DNA of 37,327 nt. Source: Frankia sp. RB7. Lineage in GTDB: Bacteria > Pseudomonadota > Alphaproteobacteria > Rhizobiales > Xanthobacteraceae. The translations under genes were made by a program, and so were the position numbers. Each line of letters starts with the position of its first letter. Position 1 is the stretch's first letter. Below the pieces are notes generated by a model that saw only the letters and a program-made list of their open reading frames with translations, did not search any database and was not told the DNA's origin. Location: the NCBI GenBank assembly GCA_030403585.1, contig JAUEPE010000066.1:1-37327 (forward strand). Direction: 5' to 3'. Below, piece after piece: positions 1 through 8,451 of this stretch.

Positions 1-344
1 TGCAACTCGCCAATAAGGGCAAACAGCGCGTCTACGGTCAACGAGGAGTTGGGCGGCGTCATCCATACCTTGACTCACGAATGCATGTGATCCGTCAAGG
101 CATTCGATCAGTGACCTGGGCAGTTACAGCAATCGTTCAAAGAACTCGTCATGCCCGGGCACGAGCGCGAAGCGCGTCGTCGCGCAAGATGCCCCGGGCA
201 TCCTCGTTATTGGGCGCGCCGAGCACCCAAACCAAATCATCCCTGAACATTACAACCCTAGACAGAAGCCGTCGGCTGACGGATCATGCAGTGCTGAGCG
301 AAATGGGGCGCATCGACGAGGCTTTCCAGGAAAGGGACGTCCAG
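1..344. other. Non-coding stretch upstream of the asparaginase gene
   Basis: No gene can be supported in this stretch. An open frame runs from 81 into the asparaginase gene, but its first 88 codons look like translated repeat sequence and lack family resemblance. Bases 1-90 in frame 1 end in a stop at 88-90 and could be the last 29 codons of an upstream gene, but nothing recognisable is encoded. Positions 145-207 hold a palindromic repeat (listed separately). The asparaginase ribosome binding site lies just before 345. Confidence 0.5.
145..207. repeat. Palindromic dispersed repeat (REP-like)
   Basis: Two self-complementary blocks, TGCCCGGGCA near 152-161 and ATGCCCCGGGCAT near 189-201, flank a GC-rich spacer made of alternating GCG and CGC steps. 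The outer edges CTCGTCATGCCC and GGGCATCCTCG are partly inverted relative to each other. From memory, elements starting CGTCATGCCCGGGC are frequent between genes in Bradyrhizobium and Rhodopseudomonas. Only one copy is in this window, so the repeat status rests on recall rather than on the sequence shown. Confidence 0.5.
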
Positions 345-1436
345 ATGTGGCAATCTCGAGTGCGTAATCGGATATTGGCGACAGTGAGCTTGCTGTTCGC
401 GCTGCTCATCAGTCTTGAATCCGCGAACGCGAGGGGCGTCGGTCTGCCCAACGTCATGGTTCTCGCAACCGGCGGCACCATCGCCGGCTCCGGGGCGAGC
501 AGCACCACCGTGGTCGGTTACACCGCGGCGACGGTGGGCATCGAGACCCTCCTGAACGCCGTCCCCGAGCTGAAGACGGTGGCCAACGTCAAGGGCGAGC
601 AGGTCTTCCAGATCGCCAGCGAGAACATGAACAATGACTACTGGCTGAAGCTCGCCAAGCGCGTCAACACGCTGCTCGCGCAGGACGACGTCGACGGGAT
701 CGTGATCACGCACGGCACCGATACGATCGAGGAAACCAGCTATTTCCTGAACCTGGTCGTCAAGAGCAAGAAGCCTGTCGTCGTCGTCGGCGCGATGCGG
801 CCGTCGACCGCGATCAGCGCGGACGGGCCGATCAACCTCTTCAATGCGGTGATCCTCGCAGGCAGTGAGGAAGCGGTCGGCAAGGGCGTGCTCGTCGCTC
901 TCAACGATCAGATCAACGCGGCGCGCGACGTCACCAAGAACAACACCTCGACGGCAGACACTTTCCGCACACCCGAGCTCGGCTTTCTCGGCTATATGCA
1001 GGGAAACAAGCCGTATTTCTATCGTCAATCGACCCGCCGGCACACGGCGGATTCCGAATTTGACGTCTCCAACCTCGATACGCTGCCGCAGGTCGATATC
1101 GTCTACGGCTACGCCAACATGAACCGGGTCGCAATCGACGCTTTTGTCGCCGCCGGCGCCAAGGGGATCGTGCATGCCGGCACGGGCGACGGCAGCCTTG
1201 CCCGGCCCGCGATCGAGCCGGCTCTCGACGAGGCCCACAAGAAGGGTGTCGCGATCGTTCGCAGCAGCCGTGTCGGCAACGGCATCGTCGCGCGCAACGG
1301 CGAAGCCAAGGACGACGAACACGACTTCATCGTCTCGGATACGCTCAACCCGCAGAAGGCGCGAATTCTGCTGATGCTGGCGCTGACCAAGACGACCGAC
1401 AGCAAGGAAATCCAGCGGATGTTCTACACCTATTAG
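345..1436 (+). CDS. ansB: Type II (exported) L-asparaginase
   Basis: Hydrolyses L-asparagine to aspartate and ammonia, probably in the periplasm. The start at 345 (363 aa) is chosen because an AGGAAAGGGA ribosome binding site sits at 328-337 and the protein then opens with a signal peptide (residues 1-29, positively charged MWQSRVRNR followed by a hydrophobic run and cleavage near ANA-R). The two asparaginase signatures are present: ATGGTIAGSG at 41-50, with the nucleophilic Thr about residue 42, and HGTDTIEET starting at His123, with the second Thr-Asp pair at 125-126. Length after signal removal fits the bacterial type II family. It ends 10 bases from the convergent MBL hydrolase gene, with a small AGAGC/GCTCT hairpin (1435-1448) between them. 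Family assignment is firm; periplasmic location is inferred from the signal peptide. Confidence 0.93.
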   Translation: MWQSRVRNRILATVSLLFALLISLESANARGVGLPNVMVLATGGTIAGSGASSTTVVGYTAATVGIETLLNAVPELKTVANVKGEQVFQIASENMNNDYWLKLAKRVNTLLAQDDVDGIVITHGTDTIEETSYFLNLVVKSKKPVVVVGAMRPSTAISADGPINLFNAVILAGSEEAVGKGVLVALNDQINAARDVTKNNTSTADTFRTPELGFLGYMQGNKPYFYRQSTRRHTADSEFDVSNLDTLPQVDIVYGYANMNRVAIDAFVAAGAKGIVHAGTGDGSLARPAIEPALDEAHKKGVAIVRSSRVGNGIVARNGEAKDDEHDFIVSDTLNPQKARILLMLALTKTTDSKEIQRMFYTY

Positions 1437-1446
1437 AGCATCCGCT

Positions 1447-2322
1447 CTATTCGCGCCTGTAGCGGTAATCAAAGGCGGCGCCGAGCGGCTTGATCAGGCC
1501 GACGGTCGGCGCCGGAAAATGGATCGGCAGGATCAGCGTGTCGGTGTCTGCGACGGAAGCGAAGAACTTCCGCCGCGACACCGCCGACTGCTTCGCGTCC
1601 CAATCGGGCTTCGCCGACCAGTCCGGCTCGCGGCACTGGATCTGGTGATGCATGAGGTCGCCGGCGACCACCGCGCGCTGGCCCTTCGAGAAGATGTTCA
1701 CGCAGCAATGGCAGGGCGAATGCCCCGGCGTCGGCGTCAGCGTGACAGTATCGTCCAGCGCATAGTCATCGTCGACCAGCAGCGCCTGCCCCGCCTCGAC
1801 GATCGGCAGGCAATTGTCGCGAAACACTGTGCCGGGCGGGTTGTTGCCCTTGGCATTCTCGACTTCCCAGGCCGCGTACTCGCCTTTGTGAAAGACGTAT
1901 TTCGCGTTCGGGAAGGTTGGCACCCAGCGGCCATCGCGCAAGGTGGTGTTCCAGCCGGTGTGGTCGATGTGCAGATGCGTGCAGAAGACATAGTCGATCT
2001 GCTCGAAGCCGATGCCGAGCGCGAACAATTCGTTGCGCCAGCGCTCCTTGCCGGGAAAGTCGAACGGCGGCGGATGGCCCTTGTCCTCGCCGGTGCAGGT
2101 GTCGACCAAAATGGTGTAACGCGGCGTGCGCACGACGAACGTCTGATAGGTGATGACCATCATGCCGCGTGCGGCGTCGAACACCTCCGGCTCCATCGTC
2201 GGCAGATGGCGCTTGAACACGCCGTCGTCATAAGCCGGGAAAAAATCCTGCGGCCGCCGCCACGGCCCTTCCCGCTCGATCACCGCATCGATGGTGATGT
2301 CGCCGATCCGCAGTTGCTTCAT
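1447..2322 (-). CDS. MBL-fold metallo-hydrolase
   Basis: A 291-residue metallo-beta-lactamase-fold protein of the class often annotated as N-acyl homoserine lactonase-like or methyl parathion hydrolase-like. The metal-binding motif THLHIDHTGW gives His116, His118, Asp120 and His121; a later TPGHSPCHCC segment supplies another His and GDLMHH the bridging Asp. There is no signal peptide, so it is probably cytosolic. Substrate cannot be told from sequence: lactonase, esterase or phosphotriesterase-like activity are all possible. The GGGAGC ribosome binding site lies inside an 8-bp inverted repeat at 2328-2352, described separately. It follows the ABC-F gene on the same strand after about 70 bases, so co-transcription is possible. 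Confidence 0.88.
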   Translation of the reverse strand: MKQLRIGDITIDAVIEREGPWRRPQDFFPAYDDGVFKRHLPTMEPEVFDAARGMMVITYQTFVVRTPRYTILVDTCTGEDKGHPPPFDFPGKERWRNELFALGIGFEQIDYVFCTHLHIDHTGWNTTLRDGRWVPTFPNAKYVFHKGEYAAWEVENAKGNNPPGTVFRDNCLPIVEAGQALLVDDDYALDDTVTLTPTPGHSPCHCCVNIFSKGQRAVVAGDLMHHQIQCREPDWSAKPDWDAKQSAVSRRKFFASVADTDTLILPIHFPAPTVGLIKPLGAAFDYRYRRE

Positions 2323-2327
2323 GGTTG

Positions 2328-2352
2328 TACGCTCCCTTTTTGAAGGAGCGTA
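2328..2352 (-). promoter_or_regulatory. Inverted repeat covering the MBL hydrolase ribosome binding site
   Basis: Perfect 8-bp arms TACGCTCC (2328-2335) and GGAGCGTA (2345-2352) are separated by 9 bases. On the transcribed strand the proximal arm contains GGAGC, which is the only good ribosome binding site for the gene starting at 2322. In RNA the hairpin would hide this site; in DNA the palindrome could be a repressor operator. Either reading implies control of the MBL gene. There is no T-run in the position expected for a terminator of the ABC-F gene upstream. Confidence 0.45.
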
Positions 2353-2390
2353 ACGGGCGACCTCAGCGCGTCAAGGCACGTCGCGGAATG

Positions 2391-4013
2391 CTAGCTCCGC
2401 AATCCCGGCGCTTCCTGGCCGGTGCGCGCGACGTATTCCGTGTAGCCGCCGCCGAACTGGTGGATGCCCTCCGGCGTCAGCTCCAGCACGCGGTTCGACA
2501 GGACGCTGAGAAAATGCCGGTCATGCGAGACGAACAGCATGGTGCCTTCGAAATCGGCGAGCGCCGTGATCAGCATTTCCTTGGTGGCGAGATCGAGATG
2601 GTTGGTCGGCTCGTCCAGCACCAGAAAATTCGGCGGGTCGAACAGCATTTTTGCCATCACCAGCCTCGCCTTCTCGCCGCCTGACAGCACGCGGCAGCGC
2701 TTCTCGACGTCGTCGCCGGAGAATCCGAAGCAGCCGGCGAGCGCGCGCAAGCTACCCTGCCCCGCGGTCGGAAACGCGTATTCGAGTGACTCAAACACCG
2801 TCTGCTCGCCGTCGAGCAGATCCATCGCGTGCTGGGCGAAATAGCCCATCTTGACGCTGCCGCCGACCGTCACGGAGCCCTCGTCGGGCTCGCTCGCGCC
2901 GGCGATCAGCTTGAGCAGCGTCGACTTGCCGGCACCGTTGACGCCCATCACCGCCCAACGCTCCTTGCGGCGGATCATGAAATCGAGGCCGTCATAAATG
3001 CGCTTGCTGCCGTAGCCCTTGTAGACGTTCTTGATCGCGACGACGTCCTCGCCCGAGCGCGGCGCCGGCAGGAAGTCGAAGGCGATGGTCTGGCGGCGAC
3101 GCGGCGGCTCGACGCGCTCGATCTTGTCGAGCTTCTTGACCCGGCTCTGCACTTGAGCGGCGTGCGAGGCGCGCGCCTTGAAACGCTCGATGAACTTGAT
3201 CTCTTTCGCGAGCATCGCCTGCTGGCGCTCGAACTGCGCCTGCTGCTGCTTTTCGTTCAGCGCGCGCTGTTGCTCGTAGAATTCGTAATTGCCGGTGTAG
3301 GTCGTCAGCGACCCGGAATCGATCTCGACCACCTTGGAGATCACGCGGTTGATGAACTCGCGGTCATGCGAGGTCATCAGCAGCGTGCCCTCGTAATCGT
3401 GCAGAAACTTCTCCAGCCAGATCAGGCTTTCCAGATCGAGATGGTTGCTCGGCTCGTCGAGCAGCATGACGTCGGGGCGCATCAAAAGAATGCGCGCCAG
3501 CGCGACGCGCATCTTCCAGCCGCCGGAGAGCTTACCGACATCGCCGTCCATCATCTCCTGGCTGAAGCCGAGGCCGGACAGCGCCTCGCGCGCACGACCA
3601 TCCAGCGCATAGCCGTCGAGCTCCTCGAAGGCGTGCTGCACCTCGCCATAGCGGGCGATGATCTCGTCCATCTGGTCGGCCTTGTCAGGGTCGGCCATCG
3701 CGGTTTCGAGCTCGTGCAACTCGGCCGCCACCGCACTCACCGGTCCCGCCCCGTCCATGACCTCGGCCACGGCGCTGCGGCCAGACATCTCGCCGACGTC
3801 CTGGTTGAAATAGCCGATGGTGATGCCGCGATCGGTCGAGACCTGCCCTTCGTCGGGCAGCTCCTCGCCGGCGATCATCCGGAACAGGGTGGTCTTGCCG
3901 GCGCCGTTGGGGCCAACGAGGCCGATCTTCTCGCCCTTGTTGAGGGCGGCGGAGGCTTCGATAAACAGGATCTGGTGGCCGGCTTGCTTGCTGACGTTGT
4001 CGAGGCGGATCAT
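2391..4013 (-). CDS. ABC-F family ATPase (Uup/YheS type)
   Basis: Duplicated ATP-binding cassette protein without membrane domains, 540 aa from the chosen start. Domain 1 has Walker A GPNGAGKTT at 34-42, signature LSGGWKMRVALAR and Walker B LLDEPSNHLD; domain 2 has GVNGAGKST, LSGGEKARL and LVLDEPTNHLD. A charged, glutamine-rich linker of the ABC-F type (EQQRALNEKQQQAQFERQ region) lies between them. Such proteins act on ribosomes during translation. I chose the Met at 4013 (MIRLDNVSK) because ABC-F proteins usually begin right at the first beta strand; the frame is open to an ATG at 4058, which would add 15 residues. Neither start has a strong ribosome binding site. No antibiotic-resistance extension is visible, so a housekeeping role is likelier. 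Confidence 0.92.
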   Translation of the reverse strand: MIRLDNVSKQAGHQILFIEASAALNKGEKIGLVGPNGAGKTTLFRMIAGEELPDEGQVSTDRGITIGYFNQDVGEMSGRSAVAEVMDGAGPVSAVAAELHELETAMADPDKADQMDEIIARYGEVQHAFEELDGYALDGRAREALSGLGFSQEMMDGDVGKLSGGWKMRVALARILLMRPDVMLLDEPSNHLDLESLIWLEKFLHDYEGTLLMTSHDREFINRVISKVVEIDSGSLTTYTGNYEFYEQQRALNEKQQQAQFERQQAMLAKEIKFIERFKARASHAAQVQSRVKKLDKIERVEPPRRRQTIAFDFLPAPRSGEDVVAIKNVYKGYGSKRIYDGLDFMIRRKERWAVMGVNGAGKSTLLKLIAGASEPDEGSVTVGGSVKMGYFAQHAMDLLDGEQTVFESLEYAFPTAGQGSLRALAGCFGFSGDDVEKRCRVLSGGEKARLVMAKMLFDPPNFLVLDEPTNHLDLATKEMLITALADFEGTMLFVSHDRHFLSVLSNRVLELTPEGIHQFGGGYTEYVARTGQEAPGLRS

Positions 4014-4392
4014 GAGGTCTTTTTGGGGGAATTGTTGCGTTGCGGCGTAATAGGCCATGCGGGCCGCTAGGGGAAGCCCGGCGGGGTACGGATTCCGCCC
4101 TCGCCGGACGTCAAACGCGCCAATTCGTCCCGGGATCAGGCCTTATAAGGTGGCAGCCCTGATTGATCACACCGGCAAGGACCCCCTCGTCGGCTGGGCC
4201 CGGAAGCCCGGCTTCGGCCGCGCGCTCATAAACCTCGCCCCCCGCTTGGTCGTGTCATCGACGGCTCATGACCCCATGGCAAACCTGCATCTGTTGTCCG
4301 ATGTCGGCTTCCCCTCAAAGCGGCCGTCTTGCAGCACTAGAGTTCGCCGGGACGTGCTAGATTGCGAGGGTCTCGAAAAGAGGAAGCGATTG
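4014..4392. other. Divergent intergenic region between ABC-F and radical SAM genes
   Basis: About 380 bases between divergent genes. The first 45 bases may encode an N-terminal extension of the ABC-F protein. The rest is GC-rich with no protein-like frame; the frame of the radical SAM gene is open throughout, but its extra codons have no family resemblance and a good ribosome binding site (AAGAGGAAG, 4378-4386) precedes the downstream ATG at 4393. Promoters for both genes must lie here, but I cannot point to convincing -35 and -10 boxes. Confidence 0.4.
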
Positions 4393-6168
4393 ATGTCGGC
4401 TTCGATGCTTCGGCCAAAACGTCGCTTCCAGCTCGTGATGATCAAACCGTCACATTACGGCGAAGATGGATATGTGATCCGATGGTGGCGGGCGACCATT
4501 CCCTCCAATTCGCTGGCCAGCCTCTACGGAATTGCGCAGGAGAGCCTGGCACGTCGCGTGCTGGGGCCCGATGTCGAGATCGATATCGAGGCGACCGACG
4601 AATTCAGCGCCCGCGTTGACATTGCAAAGCTGATCGCGCGCTTTTCGCGGCACGACAATTTCGGCATGATCATGCTGGTCGGCGTGCAGTCGAACCAGTA
4701 CCCGCGCGCGTTGGATATTGCCCGTCCGCTGCGCGATGCCGGTATTCAGGTCATGATCGGCGGCTTTCACGTCTCGGGGTGCCTGTCGATGCTCGACGGC
4801 AGCGCAGTCGATCTGGATGCCTGCCGGGCCATGCAGGTTTCCTTGTTCGCCGGGGAAGCGGAAGGTCGCTTCGATACGATCCTGCAGGATGCCGCTGCCG
4901 GACGGCTGGAGCCCATCTACAATTTTCTCAAGGACCTGCCCGGCATTGAAGGTACGCCTGCCCCCTTCCTGCCCATCGAGAACGTGCGACGGACCCTGGG
5001 TCTGAGCACCAGCTTCGATGCCGGACGCGGGTGTCCCTATCAGTGCTCGTTCTGTACGATCATCAACGTTCAGGGACGCAAGTCGCGCTTCCGCACACCT
5101 GATGATGTCGAGGCGCTGGTCCGTAGCAACTGGAAGCAAGGCATCTGCAAATACTTCATCACCGACGATAATTTCGCACGCAACAAGCACTGGGAGGAAA
5201 TCCTTGATCGCTTGATCTGGCTAAGGGAATCCCAGGGCATTCCTCTCGGGCTTCTCATCCAGGTGGACACGCTTTGTCACAAAATTCCGAATTTTGTCGA
5301 GAAAGCAAAACGCGCAGGCGTCACGCGCGTGTTCATTGGGCTCGAGAACATCAATCCCGACAATCTCCTGGCGGCGAAGAAGAGACAGAACAAGATCACC
5401 GAATACCGCAAGATGCTCCTGGCCTGGAAGGACCAGGGCATTCTGACGCTGGCCGGATACATCCTGGGCTTCCCTGCCGATACGCCCGACTCGATCCGCA
5501 ACGATATTGCCATTATCCAGCGTGAGCTGCCGATCGACATCCTCGAGTTCTTTTGCCTGACCCCGTTGCCGGGCTCGGAGGATCACAAGAACCTCTGGAC
5601 GATCCAGACTCCCATGGATCCCGATCTCAACAATTACGACCTCGAGCACGTCTGCGCCCCGCATTCCCGCATGTCGGAAGACGAGTGGAAAGCGATCTAT
5701 CGGGAGGCCTGGGCGATCTATTATACGCCGGAGCACATGCGGACGCTGCTGCGCCGGGGTGCTGCGACCGGCGTCAATCTGGGTAGCCTGGTGAAACTGC
5801 TCATGACCTTCTCGTTGAGCCAGAGGCTCGAGAATGTCCATCCGCTGCAATGGGGCGTCATTCGCTTGCGCCATCCCTCCGAGCGGCGTCCGGGTCTGGC
5901 AGCCGAGAGTGCCTTTTGGTTTTGGCCACGGCTGACGATCGAGATCGCACGCAAAACGGCAATTGCACTTGCCGCCTTGTCACGCCTTGCCTTCCATGGT
6001 GTCAAAATCTCCCGCGACCAAAATCGTCTGAAATACACCGATCAGGCCTTGTCTCGCGCCAGCGACGATGATGAAGATTCACTCCAGTTGCTGACGCAAA
6101 CTTCAAGCGCAAAGCAATCTGCAGCTCATCAGAAAAAGATCTTCAATCTCACGCACGGCGTCGGATGA
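4393..6168 (+). CDS. Radical SAM protein with B12-binding-like N-terminal fold
   Basis: A 591-residue protein carrying the radical SAM [4Fe-4S] motif CPYQCSFC, with Cys214, Cys218 and Cys221, inside GRGCPYQCSFCTIINVQGR. Upstream, residues about 50-190 read like a cobalamin-binding Rossmann fold (alternating MIMLVGVQS, IARPLRDAGIQVMIGGFH), but I see no DxHxxG cobalamin motif, so B12 binding is doubtful. Downstream are the usual radical SAM strands (FITDDNFARN, GVTRVFIGLENI, LAGYILGFPADTP). The last 150 residues have no recognisable domain. The start follows AAGAGGAAG at good spacing. No substrate or maturation partner is nearby, so the reaction is unknown. The gene is richer in A/T than its surroundings and is followed by another such gene, which hints at acquisition. 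Confidence 0.85.
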   Translation: MSASMLRPKRRFQLVMIKPSHYGEDGYVIRWWRATIPSNSLASLYGIAQESLARRVLGPDVEIDIEATDEFSARVDIAKLIARFSRHDNFGMIMLVGVQSNQYPRALDIARPLRDAGIQVMIGGFHVSGCLSMLDGSAVDLDACRAMQVSLFAGEAEGRFDTILQDAAAGRLEPIYNFLKDLPGIEGTPAPFLPIENVRRTLGLSTSFDAGRGCPYQCSFCTIINVQGRKSRFRTPDDVEALVRSNWKQGICKYFITDDNFARNKHWEEILDRLIWLRESQGIPLGLLIQVDTLCHKIPNFVEKAKRAGVTRVFIGLENINPDNLLAAKKRQNKITEYRKMLLAWKDQGILTLAGYILGFPADTPDSIRNDIAIIQRELPIDILEFFCLTPLPGSEDHKNLWTIQTPMDPDLNNYDLEHVCAPHSRMSEDEWKAIYREAWAIYYTPEHMRTLLRRGAATGVNLGSLVKLLMTFSLSQRLENVHPLQWGVIRLRHPSERRPGLAAESAFWFWPRLTIEIARKTAIALAALSRLAFHGVKISRDQNRLKYTDQALSRASDDDEDSLQLLTQTSSAKQSAAHQKKIFNLTHGVG

Positions 6169-6359
6169 TTCAACGAAGCGACGCCGCTGGTCGCTTTCGG
6201 GCTTGAAGCAGACCTTTGGGCATCTGCTGGATACCGTAATTCATATCCGCGAGCCCGCCTGCAACGGCTAATGACCCAACTGAGACATCCGGCGCGCTCG
6301 GTCTTGATACATTGCGAGCCCTCGGTTTAGGGTTACCAGCACCAGAGTTTGGAGCGTAC

Positions 6360-7340
6360 ATGCGAAGGCGAGATTTCATTTGTGTTTTGAGTGGCGCTGT
6401 TGCGTTGCCATTGACTGCCAGGGCGCAACAGCGGGAGAAATCTTACCGGGTCGCGTACCTCGCACTGCTGCCCGACGAGGACACGACACTGGCGAAGCCA
6501 TTTTTAGCGCGACTGCAGGAGTTGGGTTACAGCGAGGGCAAGAACATTACGTTGGTGTACCGTTCTGCCGATGGCCGACCGGAGCGCCTGCCAGAACTTG
6601 CTGCTGAGCTGGTAGAGGCCATGCCAGACATTCTAGTCACGGGATTTGGGACGCTTGCGGCAAAGGCAGCCAAGGGTGCTACCAATAGCATTCCCGTCGT
6701 ATTTACGATGGTTGGCGATCCCATTGGCGCAGGTCTCGTCGTGAGCTTGAGCCGGCCCGGCGCAAATGTCACCGGCTTCAGCGATCTAGCCAGTGAATTT
6801 GCGAACAAACGACTGCAATTGCTGCAGAACCTCATCCCCGGTCAAAAGCTTATCGCGGTGCTTGGGAACCCTGACACGCCCTTTACCGCCTTGGCACTAA
6901 AGCAAGTCAAGACGGCAGCCGCGGCAACTCATCAACCACTTGCGATCTTCGAAGCTAGAAATCTCAGCGAGGTGTCCGCCAGTATCGAGGCTGCGATCAA
7001 ATCAGGCGCAGCAGGTCTAATGACCCTGGATGATCCCTTGCTGCTCAGTGCCAAGCAGCAAATCGTCAACCTTCTAGCAGCCGCCCGACTGCCTGCTGTT
7101 TACGGATTAAAAGAATACGTGGAAGCAAACGGCCTGATGTCCTACAGCATGGACAGACTGCAGATGTGCCGTCGGGCTGCGGATTATGTGGACAAGATTT
7201 TAAAGGGCGCAGTCCCAGCCGACCTTCCGGTCGAACAGCCGACCAAGTTTGAGCTGACCATTAATTTGAAGACCGCCAAGGCACTCGGCATCGACATCCC
7301 ACCCTCGCTGCTCGCAATTGCCGACGATGTGATTGAATAA
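6360..7340 (+). CDS. ABC transporter substrate-binding protein (ABC_sub_bind family, PF04392)
   Basis: A 326-residue periplasmic binding protein. It opens with MRRRDFICVLSGAVALPLTA and then RAQQ, a twin-arginine-style signal with a cleavage site near ARA-QQ, preceded by GGAG at good spacing; there is no lipobox Cys. The body shows YRVAYLALLPDEDTTLAKPF, LQELGYSEGKNITLVYRSADG and a long GLVVSLSRPGANVTGFSDLA segment, the recurring pattern of this family, which is highly multicopy in Bradyrhizobium. No permease or ATPase gene is adjacent, so it is an orphan here. Ligand unknown; some family members bind aromatic amino acids, but nothing here selects that. The gene is A/T-richer than the window average, as is the radical SAM gene 190 bases upstream. 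Confidence 0.88.
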   Translation: MRRRDFICVLSGAVALPLTARAQQREKSYRVAYLALLPDEDTTLAKPFLARLQELGYSEGKNITLVYRSADGRPERLPELAAELVEAMPDILVTGFGTLAAKAAKGATNSIPVVFTMVGDPIGAGLVVSLSRPGANVTGFSDLASEFANKRLQLLQNLIPGQKLIAVLGNPDTPFTALALKQVKTAAAATHQPLAIFEARNLSEVSASIEAAIKSGAAGLMTLDDPLLLSAKQQIVNLLAAARLPAVYGLKEYVEANGLMSYSMDRLQMCRRAADYVDKILKGAVPADLPVEQPTKFELTINLKTAKALGIDIPPSLLAIADDVIE

Positions 7341-7370
7341 GCTGGTTTACGGATTGCAAGTTCGCTTATG

Positions 7371-7394
7371 GCCGATTTTGTTGCAAAAGTCGGC
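7371..7394 (+). terminator. Hairpin downstream of the substrate-binding protein gene
   Basis: GCCGATTTTG (7371-7380) pairs with CAAAAGTCGGC (7384-7394) across a TTG loop with one bulged base. It sits 30 bases after the stop codon of the binding-protein gene and could end its transcript, but no T-run follows, so Rho-independent action is uncertain. Confidence 0.35.
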
Positions 7395-7475
7395 TCAAGC
7401 CCGACATCCAGGCGCCCGGCCTTTGTTGTCACCTTCCGACCGCAAAACGGACGCAATGACTTTGCGAGCCGACGA

Positions 7476-8186
7476 CTACGCCCTTCGCATCAACCTGAGC
7501 GATGCCGCCAGCCGCAAGCTGCGCTTCCCTGCCAGCGCGACACCTTCCAGCTCGCCACTGTCGGACGTGCAGGTCCCGGAAAAGCCGATCCCGACCTCGT
7601 AGCCGCCGAACACCGGATTGTCGCCCTTCGCCGGCGTGTGCTCCTGGTTGAGCATCTCGCCCTTCCAGCGGCCATCCGCTGAGGAATAGGCGCCTAGATA
7701 GTAGAAGAACGCATCGCCGCCGAGAATGCGGCCGTCGATCAGCAGCATCACGCCGGAGAGGCCGGCATCGACGCCATCGAGCGCGCGCAGGCTCATCCCA
7801 TAGAGCCCGTTGGCGATGCCCCCCTCCCCGATCGTGCCGCGTGGCGGCAGCGCGCCATCGTCGAGCCGCGTCAGCACGGCCCAAAAGTTGCCGCCCGGCA
7901 TGGTGTCCGCGCTGCCCTCGAGACGGATCTGGTTGCCGTTCAGCCGGCCGCGTGCGCCGATCGTGGCGACGTCGGCGCCCATCAGCGGCTTGTGGTGGGG
8001 ATCGTCATTGTGCCGTTCGGTGATCACCTCGGCAATGATCTCGCCGTCCCGCTCGGAATAGGTGCCGAGATGCGCGAAGGCGGAATTGCCCCCCAGCATC
8101 TTGCCGTCGTGCAGGCACATGATGCTGCGCCCGGAAGCATCGTGGATGCCGTATTCAACCTTGTAGAGCCCGTCGAGCAACGTCAT
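7476..8186 (-). CDS. GrlR-like protein, two tandem domains (copy A)
   Basis: A 236-residue cytosolic protein made of two GrlR-like domains (T3SS negative regulator GrlR family, a lipocalin-like small barrel). Domain 1 (about 1-112) starts LLDGLYKVEYG and has GKMLGGNSAFAHLGTY; domain 2 (about 121-236) starts GIANGLYGMSLRALDGVD and has GRILGGDAFFYYLGAY, WKGEMLNQEHTPAKGDNP and ALAGKRSLRL. The pattern G-(L/F)-Y ... G-(K/R)-(M/I)-LGG-(N/D) ... G-(T/A)-Y shows the duplication directly. Single-domain GrlR of enterohaemorrhagic E. coli represses the LEE activator GrlA; no GrlA-like or secretion gene lies in this window, so the partner is unknown. Very similar to copy B at 10009-10737, and its second domain resembles the single-domain copy C at 15454-15801. 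No membrane segment or signal peptide. Confidence 0.8.
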   Translation of the reverse strand: MTLLDGLYKVEYGIHDASGRSIMCLHDGKMLGGNSAFAHLGTYSERDGEIIAEVITERHNDDPHHKPLMGADVATIGARGRLNGNQIRLEGSADTMPGGNFWAVLTRLDDGALPPRGTIGEGGIANGLYGMSLRALDGVDAGLSGVMLLIDGRILGGDAFFYYLGAYSSADGRWKGEMLNQEHTPAKGDNPVFGGYEVGIGFSGTCTSDSGELEGVALAGKRSLRLAASLRLMRRA

Positions 8187-8393
8187 GAATCCGCAACATC
8201 AAAAGGAATTGCGGACTACCTAGCATCGTCGCCGGGCCGATGCCATCCGGCTTATCCGCGCAGGGCCGCTCGCGGAGCCTACCCTGCCATGATGCCATCG
8301 TGCTCCTGTTTTGCCCGACGGGTCAAGCTAATTTCGTAAAATCCGCAGTACGCGATTTCGAAACCTGGCTGCCTTGAATTTCAACCACTTGGC

Positions 8394-8417
8394 TACTGTG
8401 CATGGGGTTGTTTTCGA
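8394..8417 (+). repeat. 24-base dispersed repeat, copy 1
   Basis: A 24-base sequence running from TACTGTGCATGG to GTTGTTTTCGA is found again, perfectly and in the opposite orientation, at 32690-32713. The bases before it (8299-8340, containing CCTGTTTTGCCCGACGGGTC) also recall a longer element that I remember as common between Bradyrhizobium genes. Both copies lie close downstream of a gene end. Function unknown. Confidence 0.6.
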
Positions 8418-8451
8418 CGTTTCGAACCCGCAAGTGCCTACATGAAGTGAG

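Noticed and set aside
258..1472. Long open frame of about 400 codons opposite the asparaginase gene
   Set aside because: It is the antisense frame of a clear asparaginase in GC-rich DNA; its product is Arg/Asp/Val-rich without any motif.
2829..4070. 413-codon plus-strand frame opposite the ABC-F gene
   Set aside because: Mirror of the ABC-F codons; composition is repetitive and no fold is recognisable.
4547..4562. Sigma-54-like TGGCACGTCGCGTGC inside the radical SAM gene
   Set aside because: Lies within conserved coding sequence with no downstream start on that strand; likely chance.
7371..7394. tRNA-like or group II-like structure in the hairpin after the binding-protein gene
   Set aside because: Only one stem is present; no cloverleaf or conserved tRNA positions.
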